Notes: a model not told the origin generated them from the letters alone. Shown: positions 16,223 to 24,801, counted from the first letter of the stretch. The stretch: 64,000 nt of DNA from Treponema brennaborense DSM 12168 (GCF_000212415.1 NC_015500.1:62001-126000); one strand, 5' to 3'. Numbers and translations: made by a program.

Positions 16223-17749
16223 ATGGAATATGTTGTAGAGATGCTGCATATCAGCAAGTTTTTTCCCGGAATTAAGGCGAACGCTGATATAACCTTACAA
16301 CTGGCAAAAGGGGAAATACACGCGCTGCTCGGAGAAAACGGCGCCGGGAAGTCGACGCTGATGAGTATCCTGTTCGGTTTGTATCAGCCCGACGAAGGCG
16401 AATTGAAAATCTGCGGCAAAGCGGTGCGGATAAACGACCCGAACGTTGCAAATGATCTGGGGATCGGCATGGTTCACCAGCATTTCAAACTGGTTCCCAA
16501 TTTTACGGTAACGGAAAACATCGTGTTGGGAAGGGAACCTACTGGCGGCCCCTTTTTAAATGTAAAAAACGCTGCGGAAAAAATCCGGTTTCTGTCGGAA
16601 AAATACGGGCTCAACGTGCAGCCTGATGCAAAAATAGAAGACATTTCCGTAGGGATGCAGCAGCGCGTTGAAATTCTGAAGATGCTGTACCGGGACGCCG
16701 ATGTATTGATTTTTGATGAACCGACGGCGGTTCTGACTCCTCAGGAAATTGAAGATTTTATCCGCATTTTGAAAAGTTTAAAAGCGGAAGGAAAATCAAT
16801 CATACTGATTACCCATAAATTGAAAGAAATAAAAGCGATTGCCGACCGCTGTACGATCATCCGGCAGGGGGAACTGATAGACACCGTGTCCGTTCGTGAA
16901 ACGAGTGAAGAAAAAATGGCCGAATTGATGGTCGGCCGTAAAGTATTTCTCACGATTGAAAAGGAAAAATCGAAACCCGGCGAAGCGATATTGGAAATCG
17001 AAAATCTTTCCGTTAAAAGTGCGCGAAAAGTACCGGCGGTAAAAAATTTCAGTCTCTGCGTGCACGCCGGAGAAATTGTCGGCCTGGCCGGTGTCGACGG
17101 CAACGGACAAACCGAATTGATTGAAGCGCTGACGGGGTTGCGGCCGATAGAAAGCGGCTCGATTTTGCTGAACGGAACCGAAATCAGCCGATTGCCGGTG
17201 CGTGACAGGATAAAAAAAGGTTTGGCTCATATTCCCGAAGATCGGCAAAAACGAGGACTCGTTCTTGACTATAATATAGAAGAGAATTTGATCCTGCATG
17301 AATTCCGCACCGAACCTTTTTCCCGATACGGATTTATGGATCGCAAAGCGATAGCCGGATACGCGCAGGGCATAATCAGGGATTTCGACGTCCGTTCGCC
17401 CGAGGGAGCTGCCTCAATTGTCAGAACCATGTCCGGCGGAAATCAGCAAAAGGCGATTGTCGGCAGGGAATTTTCCTTACATCCCGATTTGCTGGTGGCC
17501 GTGCAACCGACGCGCGGGCTCGACGTCGGCAGTACGGAATACATTCACCGTCGAATCGTTGAACTGCGCGATACAGGAAAGGCGGTTCTGCTCGTTTCAC
17601 TCGAATTGGATGAAATTTTAGGTCTTTCCGATAAAATCGCCGTTATCAGTCACGGTGAATTGATCGACGTAGCGGACGCCGCGTCGGTAACGGAAAAACA
17701 AATAGGTCTCATGATGGCGGGAGTAAGGAGGAATCATGATGTCGCGTAA
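16223..17749 (+). CDS. nucleoside ABC transporter ATP-binding protein (double ABC domain)
   Basis: 508 residues with two ABC cassettes, as in RbsA/NupA. First half: G-E-N-G-A-G-K-S-T near residue 38, degenerate signature S-V-G-M-Q-Q-R and F-D-E-P-T-A-V. Second half: degenerate Walker A G-V-D-G-N-G-Q-T near 292 and M-S-G-G-N-Q-Q-K near 403. Unequal sites are normal in this family. It powers import through the two permeases that follow, and overlaps the first by 14 bp. AGGGGG upstream of the start. Confidence 0.92.
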   Translation: MEYVVEMLHISKFFPGIKANADITLQLAKGEIHALLGENGAGKSTLMSILFGLYQPDEGELKICGKAVRINDPNVANDLGIGMVHQHFKLVPNFTVTENIVLGREPTGGPFLNVKNAAEKIRFLSEKYGLNVQPDAKIEDISVGMQQRVEILKMLYRDADVLIFDEPTAVLTPQEIEDFIRILKSLKAEGKSIILITHKLKEIKAIADRCTIIRQGELIDTVSVRETSEEKMAELMVGRKVFLTIEKEKSKPGEAILEIENLSVKSARKVPAVKNFSLCVHAGEIVGLAGVDGNGQTELIEALTGLRPIESGSILLNGTEISRLPVRDRIKKGLAHIPEDRQKRGLVLDYNIEENLILHEFRTEPFSRYGFMDRKAIAGYAQGIIRDFDVRSPEGAASIVRTMSGGNQQKAIVGREFSLHPDLLVAVQPTRGLDVGSTEYIHRRIVELRDTGKAVLLVSLELDEILGLSDKIAVISHGELIDVADAASVTEKQIGLMMAGVRRNHDVA

Positions 17750-18779
17750 AAGAACGGGCAGGGAATTTTTGGTCGGACTGCTCGCCGTTATACTGGGGCT
17801 TTTCGTCGGCGGCATATTGATGCTTTGTACCGGAAACAATCCGTTCAGCGGATATCTGTTCCTGTTCAAAGGCGGTCTGATGTCCGTCGAGCGCATAGGC
17901 GATACGTTCGCGATGGCGACGCCGCTCGTTTTGACGGGATTATCGGTGGCATTCGCTTTCCGTACCGGATTGTTCAATATCGGAACGTCCGGTCAGGTTT
18001 TATGCGGAGGTTTGTGTGCCACGATGATCGGTTTAACGGTGCCGCTTCCGAAACCGGTGCTGCTGATGATGATGTTTGCGGCGGCGTTTGCCGCCGGTGG
18101 AGTTTGGGGAGCCGTTTCAGGGTTTTTGAAAGCACGGTTTAACGTTCACGAAGTGGTTTCCGGCATCATGCTGAACTGGATTGCGTATTGGATTGTGTAT
18201 TACGTAGTGCCGGCTTATTTTAAGGGCAGTTTTGAAACGGAATCCCGGCATATAACGGCGGGTGCTTCTTTGAAAGTGAATTGGCTGACGGCGTTGTTCG
18301 ACGGCTCGTATATCAATTTGGGAATTTTTATCGCGCTCGCCGCCGTCGTCTGCACTGCGGTCGTTCTGAACCGCACGACGCTCGGATATCAGCTGAAAGC
18401 CGTCGGTTTTAACCGATTTTGCGCCGAATACGGCGGAATCGAAGTGAATCGTAATATCGTCGCATCCATGGTCATATCAGGCGCGTTGTCGGGTGTCGCG
18501 GGGTTTTGTCTGTATTGCGGATACTCTTCTACCATTCAGATCGGCGTTATGCCGTCTCAAGGATTCGACGGTATAGCGGTGGCGCTTTTGGGCGCAACGG
18601 CTCCGGCCGGCGTCGTGCTTTCCGCTTTGTTTTTCGGCATATTGCAAAGCGGAAAGGGGTTTATGAACGCGATGACCGATATTCCGCCGGAAATCGGCGA
18701 TACGATTATTGCGGTAATCATTTATTTTTCGGCAACGAGCGTCATGATTCGCCGTTTTCTTGCAAAAATAGGCAGATAG
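17736..18779 (+). CDS. nucleoside ABC transporter permease 1
   Basis: 347 residues, about nine hydrophobic segments. Matches the BPD_transp_2 permease family (NupB/YufP type): T-G-L-S-V-A-F-A-F-R-T-G-L-F-N-I-G near residue 66 is the family signature loop, followed by the long N-terminal extension typical of YufP. Start may be either of two adjacent ATG codons (17736 or 17739). Pairs with the next permease in the membrane. Confidence 0.9.
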   Translation: MMSRKRTGREFLVGLLAVILGLFVGGILMLCTGNNPFSGYLFLFKGGLMSVERIGDTFAMATPLVLTGLSVAFAFRTGLFNIGTSGQVLCGGLCATMIGLTVPLPKPVLLMMMFAAAFAAGGVWGAVSGFLKARFNVHEVVSGIMLNWIAYWIVYYVVPAYFKGSFETESRHITAGASLKVNWLTALFDGSYINLGIFIALAAVVCTAVVLNRTTLGYQLKAVGFNRFCAEYGGIEVNRNIVASMVISGALSGVAGFCLYCGYSSTIQIGVMPSQGFDGIAVALLGATAPAGVVLSALFFGILQSGKGFMNAMTDIPPEIGDTIIAVIIYFSATSVMIRRFLAKIGR

Positions 18780-18788
18780 GAGGATAGT

Positions 18789-19736
18789 ATGTGGTCTGTT
18801 ATCGTAAACATATTTCCGTATGCGATTGCGTTTGCAATGCCGATGCTCGTTACGGCTTTAGGGGGTCTGTTCAGCGAACGCAGCGGAATCGTCAATATCG
18901 GTTTGGAAGGGCTGATGATCATAGGGTCTTTTGCCAGCGCCGTTTTTGCTTCCGTTTTTTATCCGATTATCGGCATCGCCGCAGTTTGGGTGAGCCTGCC
19001 GTTTGCAATGCTCGCGGGAGTTTTGTTTTCTTTGCTTCATGCGTTCGCCAGTGTCAATTTAAACGCGAATCAGGTTATCAGCGGGACTGCGATAAACATG
19101 ATCGCCGGAGCCGTCACGGTGTATCTTGCCCGTATCGTAACCGGTTCGGGAAACATTCAATTACAGCAAGGCGTTCCCCGGTTCGACATCCCGCTTTTGG
19201 TTCGTATTCCGGTCGTCGGGCCGCTGCTGTTCCGGCAGACGTACGGCACGACGTGGGTGATTTTAGCTGTTCTGCTGATAAGCGCCGCCGTGTTGAATAA
19301 AACGAAATTCGGCCTGAGGCTCCGTTCCTGCGGTGAAAATCCGCACGCGGCGGACGCCGCCGGTATCAACGTGTACCGGATAAGGTATGCCGGCGTGATG
19401 ATTTCGGGTGCGTTCGCGGCTTTGGGCGGCGCGGCCATTCTGGTAACGTATTCCGGTGAATTCAACGGGTCCGTCGCGGGTATGGGCTTTCTTGCCTTGG
19501 CGGCGCTTATTTTCGGTCAGTGGAAGACGTGGGGAATTCTCGGCGCAACTTTTTTCTTCGGCTTTGCCGTAACGCTGGCGAATTCGTCTCAGGCGGAACC
19601 GGCGCTGCAGGTGATTCCCGAAGTCGTGCTGAAAGTATTTCCGTATATCGTAACGCTGTGCGTTTTGGTATTCTTTTCAAAGACGACGCAGGCGCCGCGC
19701 GCTTCCGGGGTCATCTTTGACAAAGGGCAGCGATGA
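18789..19736 (+). CDS. nucleoside ABC transporter permease 2
   Basis: 315 residues, multi-spanning. Signature L-G-G-L-F-S-E-R-S-G-I-V-N-I-G-L-E-G near residue 20 marks the YufQ/NupC-type permease. It starts 9 bp after the first permease with an AGGAGG site. Together with the ATPase at 16223 and the BMP protein at 20606 it makes a complete importer. Confidence 0.9.
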   Translation: MWSVIVNIFPYAIAFAMPMLVTALGGLFSERSGIVNIGLEGLMIIGSFASAVFASVFYPIIGIAAVWVSLPFAMLAGVLFSLLHAFASVNLNANQVISGTAINMIAGAVTVYLARIVTGSGNIQLQQGVPRFDIPLLVRIPVVGPLLFRQTYGTTWVILAVLLISAAVLNKTKFGLRLRSCGENPHAADAAGINVYRIRYAGVMISGAFAALGGAAILVTYSGEFNGSVAGMGFLALAALIFGQWKTWGILGATFFFGFAVTLANSSQAEPALQVIPEVVLKVFPYIVTLCVLVFFSKTTQAPRASGVIFDKGQR

Positions 19737-19756
19737 TTTTTAGGTGAACGGGTGAG

Positions 19757-19829
19757 AGTTTGCGTTGCAAACTGTGTTATTGTCTGCTGCTTTTTCAAAG
19801 CAGCGTGAAAAATCAATCGGAAAGCAGAC
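19757..19829 (+). promoter_or_regulatory. overlapping hairpins in the gap before deoC
   Basis: AGTTTGC/GCAAACT (19757-19773) is followed by GCTGCTTT/AAAGCAGC (19786-19804). GTCTGC (19782-19787) can instead pair with GCAGAC (19824-19829), competing with the second hairpin. Such mutually exclusive pairing is seen in attenuators and in mRNA processing sites; there is no clear T-run. Confidence 0.4.
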
Positions 19830-19863
19830 TCTTTCGTCTTGCTTTTTCATAGGAGAATGAAAT

Positions 19864-20514
19864 ATGGACGTGAAAATGAACGGGTATATCGATCACACGA
19901 TTCTTGCTGCAACGGCTGTGCAAGCGGACGTACGGAAGTTATGCGCTGAAGCAAAAGAATACGGATTCCATTCGGTGTGCGTCAATTCCTGCTGGGTGCC
20001 GCTGGCAAAAAAAGAAGTCGGCGATTCAGGCGTAAAAGTGTGTTCCGTAGTCGGATTTCCGCTCGGTGCGATGTCGAAAGAAGCGAAAGTATATGAAGCG
20101 ACGACTGCCGTACAGCAGGGGGCGGATGAAATCGATATGGTCGTCAACATCGGGTTACTGAAGGGCGGTTCGTACGATTCGGTTCGGGAAGAAATCGCCG
20201 CCGTAAAAAAGGCGATCGGTTCCCGTGTTTTGAAAGTCATTATCGAAACCTGTTATCTGGATAAGGCGGAAAAAATAAAGGCGTGCGAATTGGCCGTTGC
20301 CGCGCACGCGGATTTTGTCAAAACGTCGACCGGATTCGGAACCGGCGGGGCGACGTTTGAAGACGCGCAGCTGATGCTTGATACCGTCGGAGTGAACGCG
20401 AAAGTCAAAGCTTCCGGCGGCGTTCGCGATTATGAAACGGCGCGCAGGTACGTTGAAATGGGCGTTCGGCGGTTGGGAACGAGCAACGGTGTGCAGATAG
20501 TCGGGAAAAAATGA
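19864..20514 (+). CDS. deoC: deoxyribose-phosphate aldolase
   Basis: 216 residues, full length. The Schiff-base lysine lies in F-V-K-T-S-T-G-F (Lys153), with the second active-site lysine in V-K-A-S-G-G (Lys182) and the acidic partner in D-E-I-D-M-V near 88-93. It splits 2-deoxyribose-5-phosphate (made by DeoB) to acetaldehyde and glyceraldehyde-3-phosphate, finishing deoxynucleoside breakdown. An AGGAG site precedes the start; the gene sits between the permeases and the binding-protein gene. Confidence 0.95.
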   Translation: MDVKMNGYIDHTILAATAVQADVRKLCAEAKEYGFHSVCVNSCWVPLAKKEVGDSGVKVCSVVGFPLGAMSKEAKVYEATTAVQQGADEIDMVVNIGLLKGGSYDSVREEIAAVKKAIGSRVLKVIIETCYLDKAEKIKACELAVAAHADFVKTSTGFGTGGATFEDAQLMLDTVGVNAKVKASGGVRDYETARRYVEMGVRRLGTSNGVQIVGKK

Positions 20515-20605
20515 AACGGCAGCCGAAAAAGCTTCGTACGGATTGACGGGCTTCACCGTTTTATGCCGATTCGCGGCTATACTGAACGATATAATCTGAT
20601 AGGAG

Positions 20606-21673
20606 ATGAAAATGAAAGTAAAATTGATTTCAATGTTGAGTATTCTTGCGTTATGCGCGCTGATTCCCCTGAACGTGTTTGCACAGAAAGTCGGAATGGT
20701 TACCGACGCGGGAACGATCGACGACAGGTCTTTCAATCAGGGTACCTGGGAAGGAATAGTCCGAGCACAGAAAGAATGGAGGCTGAAAGCAAAATATCTG
20801 AAGCCGTCGGGAACGACTGAAGCCGATTATCTGAAGGAAATAAGCAATCTGTACGATGCCGGATATCGGCTGATCATCATGCCGGGATTCAAATTTGAAA
20901 CGGCGCTGTTTATCGCACAGGACAAATATCCTAAAGCGAAATTCGTCATTTTGGACGGCAGTCCGAACAACGGTGCCTACGATGCGACGCGGAAAGAAAA
21001 AGTCGGCGGAAACACCGTTTCCATCTTTTTTGCCGAACACGAAGCGGGATTTCTTGCCGGCGTCGCTGCGGCTTTGCAGGTTCGGCAAGGCGATTTCGGT
21101 TTTATAGGCGGAATGGAAATTCCTGCGGTACAAAAATTCAACTGGGGCTGGCAGCAAGGAATCGCGTACGCCAATAAAAATCTGGGAACGAAGATTACGC
21201 TGAAACCTGAAAACGTCATCTATCAGGGAACGTTCAGCGACGTTGCCGCCGGGCAGCAGTTGGCCGCTCAAATGTTTGATCGCGGAGTAAAAGTCATACA
21301 TTGTGCGGCGGGCGGCGTCGGTGTCGGCGCTATCAACGAAGCCAAAGCGCGCGCGCAGAAAGGCGTGTGGATAGTCGGCGTCGATTCCGACCAGTACGAA
21401 CAGGGTGTGTATTCCGGAAAAAAATCCGTTATTCTCACTTCGGCAATTAAACGCATCGACGTCGCCGCCTACGATATGATAAAAGCGGAACGGAACAAGA
21501 GCTTCCCCGGCGGAACGACGCTGTATTTCGACGTAAAGAACGACGGCGTCGGAATTCCCGCCGAAAATCCCAACCTCGATGCGGCGGTTGTGCAAAAAGT
21601 ATCGGATATCGCGGAACTGATAAAAATCGGGCAGATCGTGGTGTCCGGGGAAAAAGGTAATTTGATAAAATAG
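20606..21673 (+). CDS. BMP-family nucleoside-binding protein
   Basis: 355 residues. A cleavable-type signal peptide ends near V-F-A-Q (residue about 26); the mature start V-G-M-V-T-D-A-G-T-I-D-D-R-S-F-N is the hallmark of the BMP/PnrA family, whose Treponema pallidum member (TmpC/PnrA) binds purine nucleosides. Here no convincing lipobox Cys is seen, so it may be a free periplasmic protein. It completes the transporter encoded upstream; placing the binding protein last is unlike the usual yufNOPQ order. Confidence 0.9.
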   Translation: MKMKVKLISMLSILALCALIPLNVFAQKVGMVTDAGTIDDRSFNQGTWEGIVRAQKEWRLKAKYLKPSGTTEADYLKEISNLYDAGYRLIIMPGFKFETALFIAQDKYPKAKFVILDGSPNNGAYDATRKEKVGGNTVSIFFAEHEAGFLAGVAAALQVRQGDFGFIGGMEIPAVQKFNWGWQQGIAYANKNLGTKITLKPENVIYQGTFSDVAAGQQLAAQMFDRGVKVIHCAAGGVGVGAINEAKARAQKGVWIVGVDSDQYEQGVYSGKKSVILTSAIKRIDVAAYDMIKAERNKSFPGGTTLYFDVKNDGVGIPAENPNLDAAVVQKVSDIAELIKIGQIVVSGEKGNLIK

Positions 21674-21699
21674 GAACGCGAACGTACGATTTTTATGCA

Positions 21700-21733
21700 G
21701 GCGGGGAACAGTTTCCGGTTTCGGTTCCCCGCC
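21700..21733. terminator. hairpin after the BMP gene
   Basis: GGCGGGGAAC (21700-21709) and GTTCCCCGCC (21724-21733) pair perfectly around 14 bases, 27 bases after the stop codon. Only a weak T-rich tail (GTATTTC) follows. It precedes the deoD remnant. Confidence 0.6.
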
Positions 21734-21760
21734 GTATTTCAATCACACAAGGAGTAATCG

Positions 21761-21955
21761 ATGAGTTTGCATATCGGCTGAAAGCACGTACGGCGAGCAT
21801 ATACGGCGGACGCCGGCAGTGAAAATTCCGTGTACGTGGGACAAGGCTATTCAAGCGATTCGTCTTATGATAAAGCCGAAACACGGAAACTGTTTGCAGT
21901 CTACGGCGTACCGGGCCGTGAAACGGAAACGGCGGAACCGGCCGCGCTGGCGTGA
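21761..21955 (+). pseudogene. deoD: remnant of purine-nucleoside phosphorylase (deoD)
   Basis: An AAGGAG site and ATG start M-S-L-H-I-G, the exact opening of DeoD proteins, but the next codon is TGA (21779-21781). The same frame then runs on for 57 codons and ends with D-S-S-Y-D-K-A-E-T-R-K-L-F-A-V-Y-G-V and G-R-E-T-E-T-A-E, which lines up with the DeoD region before and at its active-site G-V-E-M-E-T-T-A (family knowledge). So the N-terminal start and a middle segment survive, with most of the gene deleted and the active-site Met lost. It sits where an intact deoD would complete the salvage operon. Confidence 0.7.
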
Positions 21956-21959
21956 AAAA

Positions 21960-22616
21960 TCAGCGGATTACGAGTCGTCTGACTTCGCGTTCCGTTAAAG
22001 CGGTAAAGTCGGGTGCAATGAGGTCGGCGAACGGTGCGACGGCTTCCGCCGGATTGGTGGTAGTGAGCGCGACGACTTTCATGGCGGCGCTCTTGCCGGA
22101 CGTGAGCCCGTTGACGGAGTCTTCAAACACGACGCAGTTTTGTACGGGAACGCCGAGTTTTTCGGCAGCGAATAAATACGGATCGGGGGCGGGCTTGCTG
22201 CGTGTGAACTGCTCCGCGGTAAAAATGCTGCTGAACCAGGTGCGCAGTTCGGGGCGGCGCCGGTACACGCTTGCCATTTTTGCGGCGTTGGAACTGGTAA
22301 CGATCGCCGCTTGCCAGCCGGCAGTTTTCATTTGGGTGAAAAATTCGGGAAACCCCGCTACGAACTGCATGTCCATGTCCGCTTCAAACGCATCGAGCGC
22401 CGCGGTTATTTCGTTTTGTACGTGAGACATTCGGGAAAAATGCGCGGCGTAAATATGCGGGAGCGTGGAACCCTTGATCGCGGTTCCGAAGTCGTCCCGG
22501 CCGAGGTAGGTTTTTCCTATTCCGTTCCAAAAAACGGAATACTGATTTTCGGTATCTATGATGACGCCGTCAAGGTCGAACAGCGCGGCGAGAGGTTTCG
22601 ATGTATCGTAATTCAT
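21960..22616 (-). CDS. HAD-superfamily phosphatase (beta-phosphoglucomutase-like)
   Basis: 218 residues from the ATG at 22616. HAD motif I is F-D-L-D-G-V-I-I-D near residues 13-21, motif II V-T-S-S-N-A near 118, the Lys region R-S-K-P-A-P-D-P near 153 and motif III V-F-E-D-S-V-N-G near 177, typical of PgmB/GS1-like proteins acting on sugar phosphates. An upstream in-frame extension to 22787 is mostly transposase debris, and the promoter at 22623-22651 argues for the internal start. It converges with the deoD remnant, 4 bp apart. Substrate unknown. Confidence 0.85.
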   Translation of the reverse strand: MNYDTSKPLAALFDLDGVIIDTENQYSVFWNGIGKTYLGRDDFGTAIKGSTLPHIYAAHFSRMSHVQNEITAALDAFEADMDMQFVAGFPEFFTQMKTAGWQAAIVTSSNAAKMASVYRRRPELRTWFSSIFTAEQFTRSKPAPDPYLFAAEKLGVPVQNCVVFEDSVNGLTSGKSAAMKVVALTTTNPAEAVAPFADLIAPDFTALTEREVRRLVIR

Positions 22617-22622
22617 CGGCAT

Positions 22623-22651
22623 ATGATAGCGGGGGCCGCTCTTTGTGTCAA
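22623..22651 (-). promoter_or_regulatory. consensus promoter abutting the HAD gene
   Basis: Minus strand: TTGACA (22646-22651), 17 bp, TATCAT (22623-22628), then 6 bases to the ATG at 22616. The predicted first RNA base is the start codon itself (a second in-frame ATG lies at 22622). Spacer sequence resembles that at 10179-10195. Confidence 0.7.
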
Positions 22652-23310
22652 TACGGGACTGGTACGGCTGCGGCAACGTTTGTGCATTCTCAAAGTATCC
22701 TTGTCGGAAAGCATCTTGATTTTGTTGTAGATTATACGCCTGATTATGGCAAGATTCTCCGCCGCATTCCTGTCCAGCCCCGGGCATTCATTGTCCTTGA
22801 AAACGACATCCGGACACCAATGCAGGTTATTTTCAATACTCCAACGGCTTCTCTCTGCCTGGGCAAACGTTTTTACTTCATTGACGCGGCAAATGATACC
22901 TGTTCTCCTCACGCCGCTCTGTTCTGCCATGGCTTTGCCGAACGTTTCATAATGTGAAAAAGATTGCCTGCCTTCTCATTCAAAGACTTCTTTCACTTCT
23001 TCATACGGCAACAGGTGGTTTTTCTTTGACGCCAGAATATAATCTTATCTGCTATTTCCTTCTGGCACATCATTGTGTCGGTGGTTATCACCGCTTCTGA
23101 AAGTTTCAGGCTGCCCAAAAGCTGCTGGCAGCCTGTGATTTCATTACTTTTTTCACGGCTGTATTTTTTTGCACCAAGACCACGTCAAGTTTGTGACTGT
23201 AAGCGCTCAGCAGATGCAGCGGGGACTCTGTTTGCGTTTCGCTCCCATTTGTGCTTTTCCAGTCTGGACTGAAGCCTGGCTACGGAACATTTGACTCCAA
23301 TGGAAAACAA
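22652..23310 (-). pseudogene. decayed ISAs1-family transposase
   Basis: The 22652-22930 part encodes R-S-R-W-S-I-E-N-N-L-H-W-C-P-D-V-V-F and N-A-A-E-N-L-A-I-I-R-R, the conserved C-terminus of ISAs1/H-repeat transposases (usual R-x-H-W-x-I-E-N-x-L-H-W). Upstream, E-I-T-G-C-Q-Q-L-L and T-T-D-T-M-M-C-Q-K-E-I-A (about 23055-23145) is the DDE-type centre, and H-L-L-S-A-Y (about 23200) the part before it, in a different frame; the shift falls at an A7 run near 23170. Several other frame breaks. No intact ends were found. Confidence 0.75.
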
Positions 23311-23590
23311 ATTTTTCTAGGGCCCAAGACAAGCGTCTCGGCGATAACCATGATGGACGGATCTGTCTTTACTTTATACGCCTCCGTTTGACCATTCATG
23401 GCGTATAACAAATGCAAATTCCTTTAAAAGAATTAAGGCTTAATCTGGATAAAATCGCTTTCAAATGACAAAGATTACATTTCCCTTGTAAACAAACTTT
23501 TATCCCAGAAAATCCAATTCGAGTTGTCAGACTAGAAAACTCCTTATTTTTTGTATCCTATTTACTAAAATCGATCCAAACTCAAAAAAT
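23311..23590. other. gene-free junction between IS debris and the cassette array
   Basis: I see no gene. The composition changes from balanced to AT-rich across this stretch. A downstream attC for the lipoprotein cassette would be expected here but is not recognisable, so the array probably lost its end to the IS-related rearrangement. Confidence 0.4.
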
Positions 23591-23920
23591 TTATTGGTCT
23601 TTAACCTTAAATAAAGGAACGTTTTTATCAGTCTTTACAGCTTTTTCAATGCGTAAATCAATTTGTTCCAATATAAGTCCTTTACCGTACTCTGTTCCTT
23701 CGTCATAACCAATCTTACGCCCGTCTGTGTAACCAATGTCATAAGAAGTTTTTTTTGCTTTTTCAATTTCAGAGTTCATAATCGTTTTTGATACTTTATC
23801 AGGATCATTTATATATTCTTTTTGATAAACAATTTTCTCTTCTACACGTGAACATGAGTGCCCGATGCCAAATCCCAAAATAAATACAATAACAGAAACA
23901 ATTAGTATAGATTTTCCCAA
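23591..23920 (-). CDS. small membrane-anchored or lipoprotein of unknown function
   Basis: 109 residues if started at the TTG at 23920, which follows AAGGTGG at good distance. A hydrophobic N-terminus (residues 4-20) ends in G-H-S-C, so it may be a lipoprotein. The rest is charged and contains D-I-G-Y-T-D-G-R-K-I-G-Y-D-E-G-T-E-Y-G-K-G, a Y/G-rich repeat-like stretch. Starts 11 bp after the upstream lipoprotein gene, whose stop codon merges with its ribosome site. AT-rich, first cassette of the array. Not recognised. Confidence 0.6.
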   Translation of the reverse strand: MGKSILIVSVIVFILGFGIGHSCSRVEEKIVYQKEYINDPDKVSKTIMNSEIEKAKKTSYDIGYTDGRKIGYDEGTEYGKGLILEQIDLRIEKAVKTDKNVPLFKVKDQ

Positions 23921-23931
23921 AATTGACCACC

Positions 23932-24417
23932 TTAATAAAAGTCAACAATATTTACATAAAATACTCTTCCACTTTCTGCATCAATAACCTGTATACTTAA
24001 TGAACCGGATCGAGTAATTTCAGGCTTAACAAAATAAGATAAACCAAGATTGCGAGTTAGTGATAAAGCTGTTTTATCATCCATTCTATCAGATAATTGT
24101 AGTTCCTGTTCCCTTTGTATATCTTTTAAATAACGACGAGTTACTACAACAAATTTTTTTGAATCTACCAATAATCTCTCAATTTGTCGTTGTACCCAAT
24201 CTGAAACAGTAGATACAGTACCTTCCTCAAAACGTAAGTCAAAACACCAATCAACACCAATTCTGGAATTTTCAGGAGCTGATTCAATAATACTCTTAAA
24301 TTCAGAATCAAGCAATGGTTTAATTAAATTTCTTTGTTTAGAATATGATGGTTGCGAAGAACAAGAAAATAATATAAATACAACAAATAAAAATCCAAAA
24401 AATGACCATTTTTTCAT
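23932..24417 (-). CDS. predicted lipoprotein, possibly FlgO/CsgG/LpoB-like
   Basis: 161 residues. Signal peptide with lipobox L-F-S-C near residues 16-19. The mature part has F-V-V-V-T-R-R-Y-L-K-D-I-Q-R-E-Q-E-L-Q and A-L-S-L-T-R-N-L-G-L-S-Y-F-V, resembling the core of the FlgO/CsgG-like alpha-beta fold (bind-to-envelope proteins that sense or assemble surface structures). This is a weak pattern match. GGAG site upstream; probable two-gene cassette with the following small protein. Confidence 0.6.
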   Translation of the reverse strand: MKKWSFFGFLFVVFILFSCSSQPSYSKQRNLIKPLLDSEFKSIIESAPENSRIGVDWCFDLRFEEGTVSTVSDWVQRQIERLLVDSKKFVVVTRRYLKDIQREQELQLSDRMDDKTALSLTRNLGLSYFVKPEITRSGSLSIQVIDAESGRVFYVNIVDFY

Positions 24418-24558
24418 CTTATTTTATCTCCATAATTTTATTTCTTTATAGTTTTATTCTAAAGCAGTAGATTTTCATAAAAAAGCTTCGTTATCTTTCA
24501 CATTGTTCCTTATGCAAAAAATATTCTTTTTTCCCTCTCCTGACGCCCGCAAGGGGCA

Positions 24559-24688
24559 ATCTAACATTTGCTTAACCTGCACTGCCGGTTTTGCGTAGCA
24601 AAAATTGGCGCGAAACCCGTGTGAAGAACACGAAGCGTTTAGCAGGTTTCCTGATAACAGCAATGTCAAGTTTAACTTTTTGTTAGAC
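24559..24688 (-). repeat. attC-like cassette recombination site 1
   Basis: Bounded by ATCTAAC (24559-24565) and GTTAGAC (24682-24688), the R''/R' boxes of integron attC sites (RYYYAAC and GTTRRRY). The inner TTAACCTGC (24572-24580) and GCAGGTTT (24642-24649) give the second pairing. GCCC-GCAA-GGGC (24546-24557) lies just outside. 130 bp. The vapC fragment's stop codon falls inside it. Confidence 0.75.
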
Positions 24689-24800
24689 TTTCCCGCATAA
24701 ACAATTGTAATCCAAATAAATTACTCATTGACCTGAAATGCTTATCGCATGAAAAAAGTTGCATATTATTATCAATCGCATTTTGTACTATAAGTATCAT
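24672..24800 (-). pseudogene. vapC: C-terminal fragment of VapC-type PIN toxin
   Basis: 42 codons starting at an ATG that nearly overlaps the vapB stop. The sequence V-Q-N-A-I-D-N-N-M-Q-L-F-S-C-D-K-H-F-R matches the end of PIN-domain toxins (usual A-x-x-N-x-x-L-x-x-x-D-x-D-F). The N-terminal two thirds with the first catalytic acids is missing, so it cannot be a working ribonuclease. It ends within the attC site. Confidence 0.6.
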
Positions 24801-24801
24801 T

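Noticed and set aside
21779-21781. In-frame TGA read as selenocysteine in a 64-residue selenoprotein
   Set aside because: The flanking residues match two separated parts of DeoD, so deletion and decay explain the stop better; no family with Sec at this position is known to me.
22616-22787. Longer HAD start at 22787
   Set aside because: The extra codons overlap transposase debris and the promoter, and the HAD motif I lies right after the internal start.
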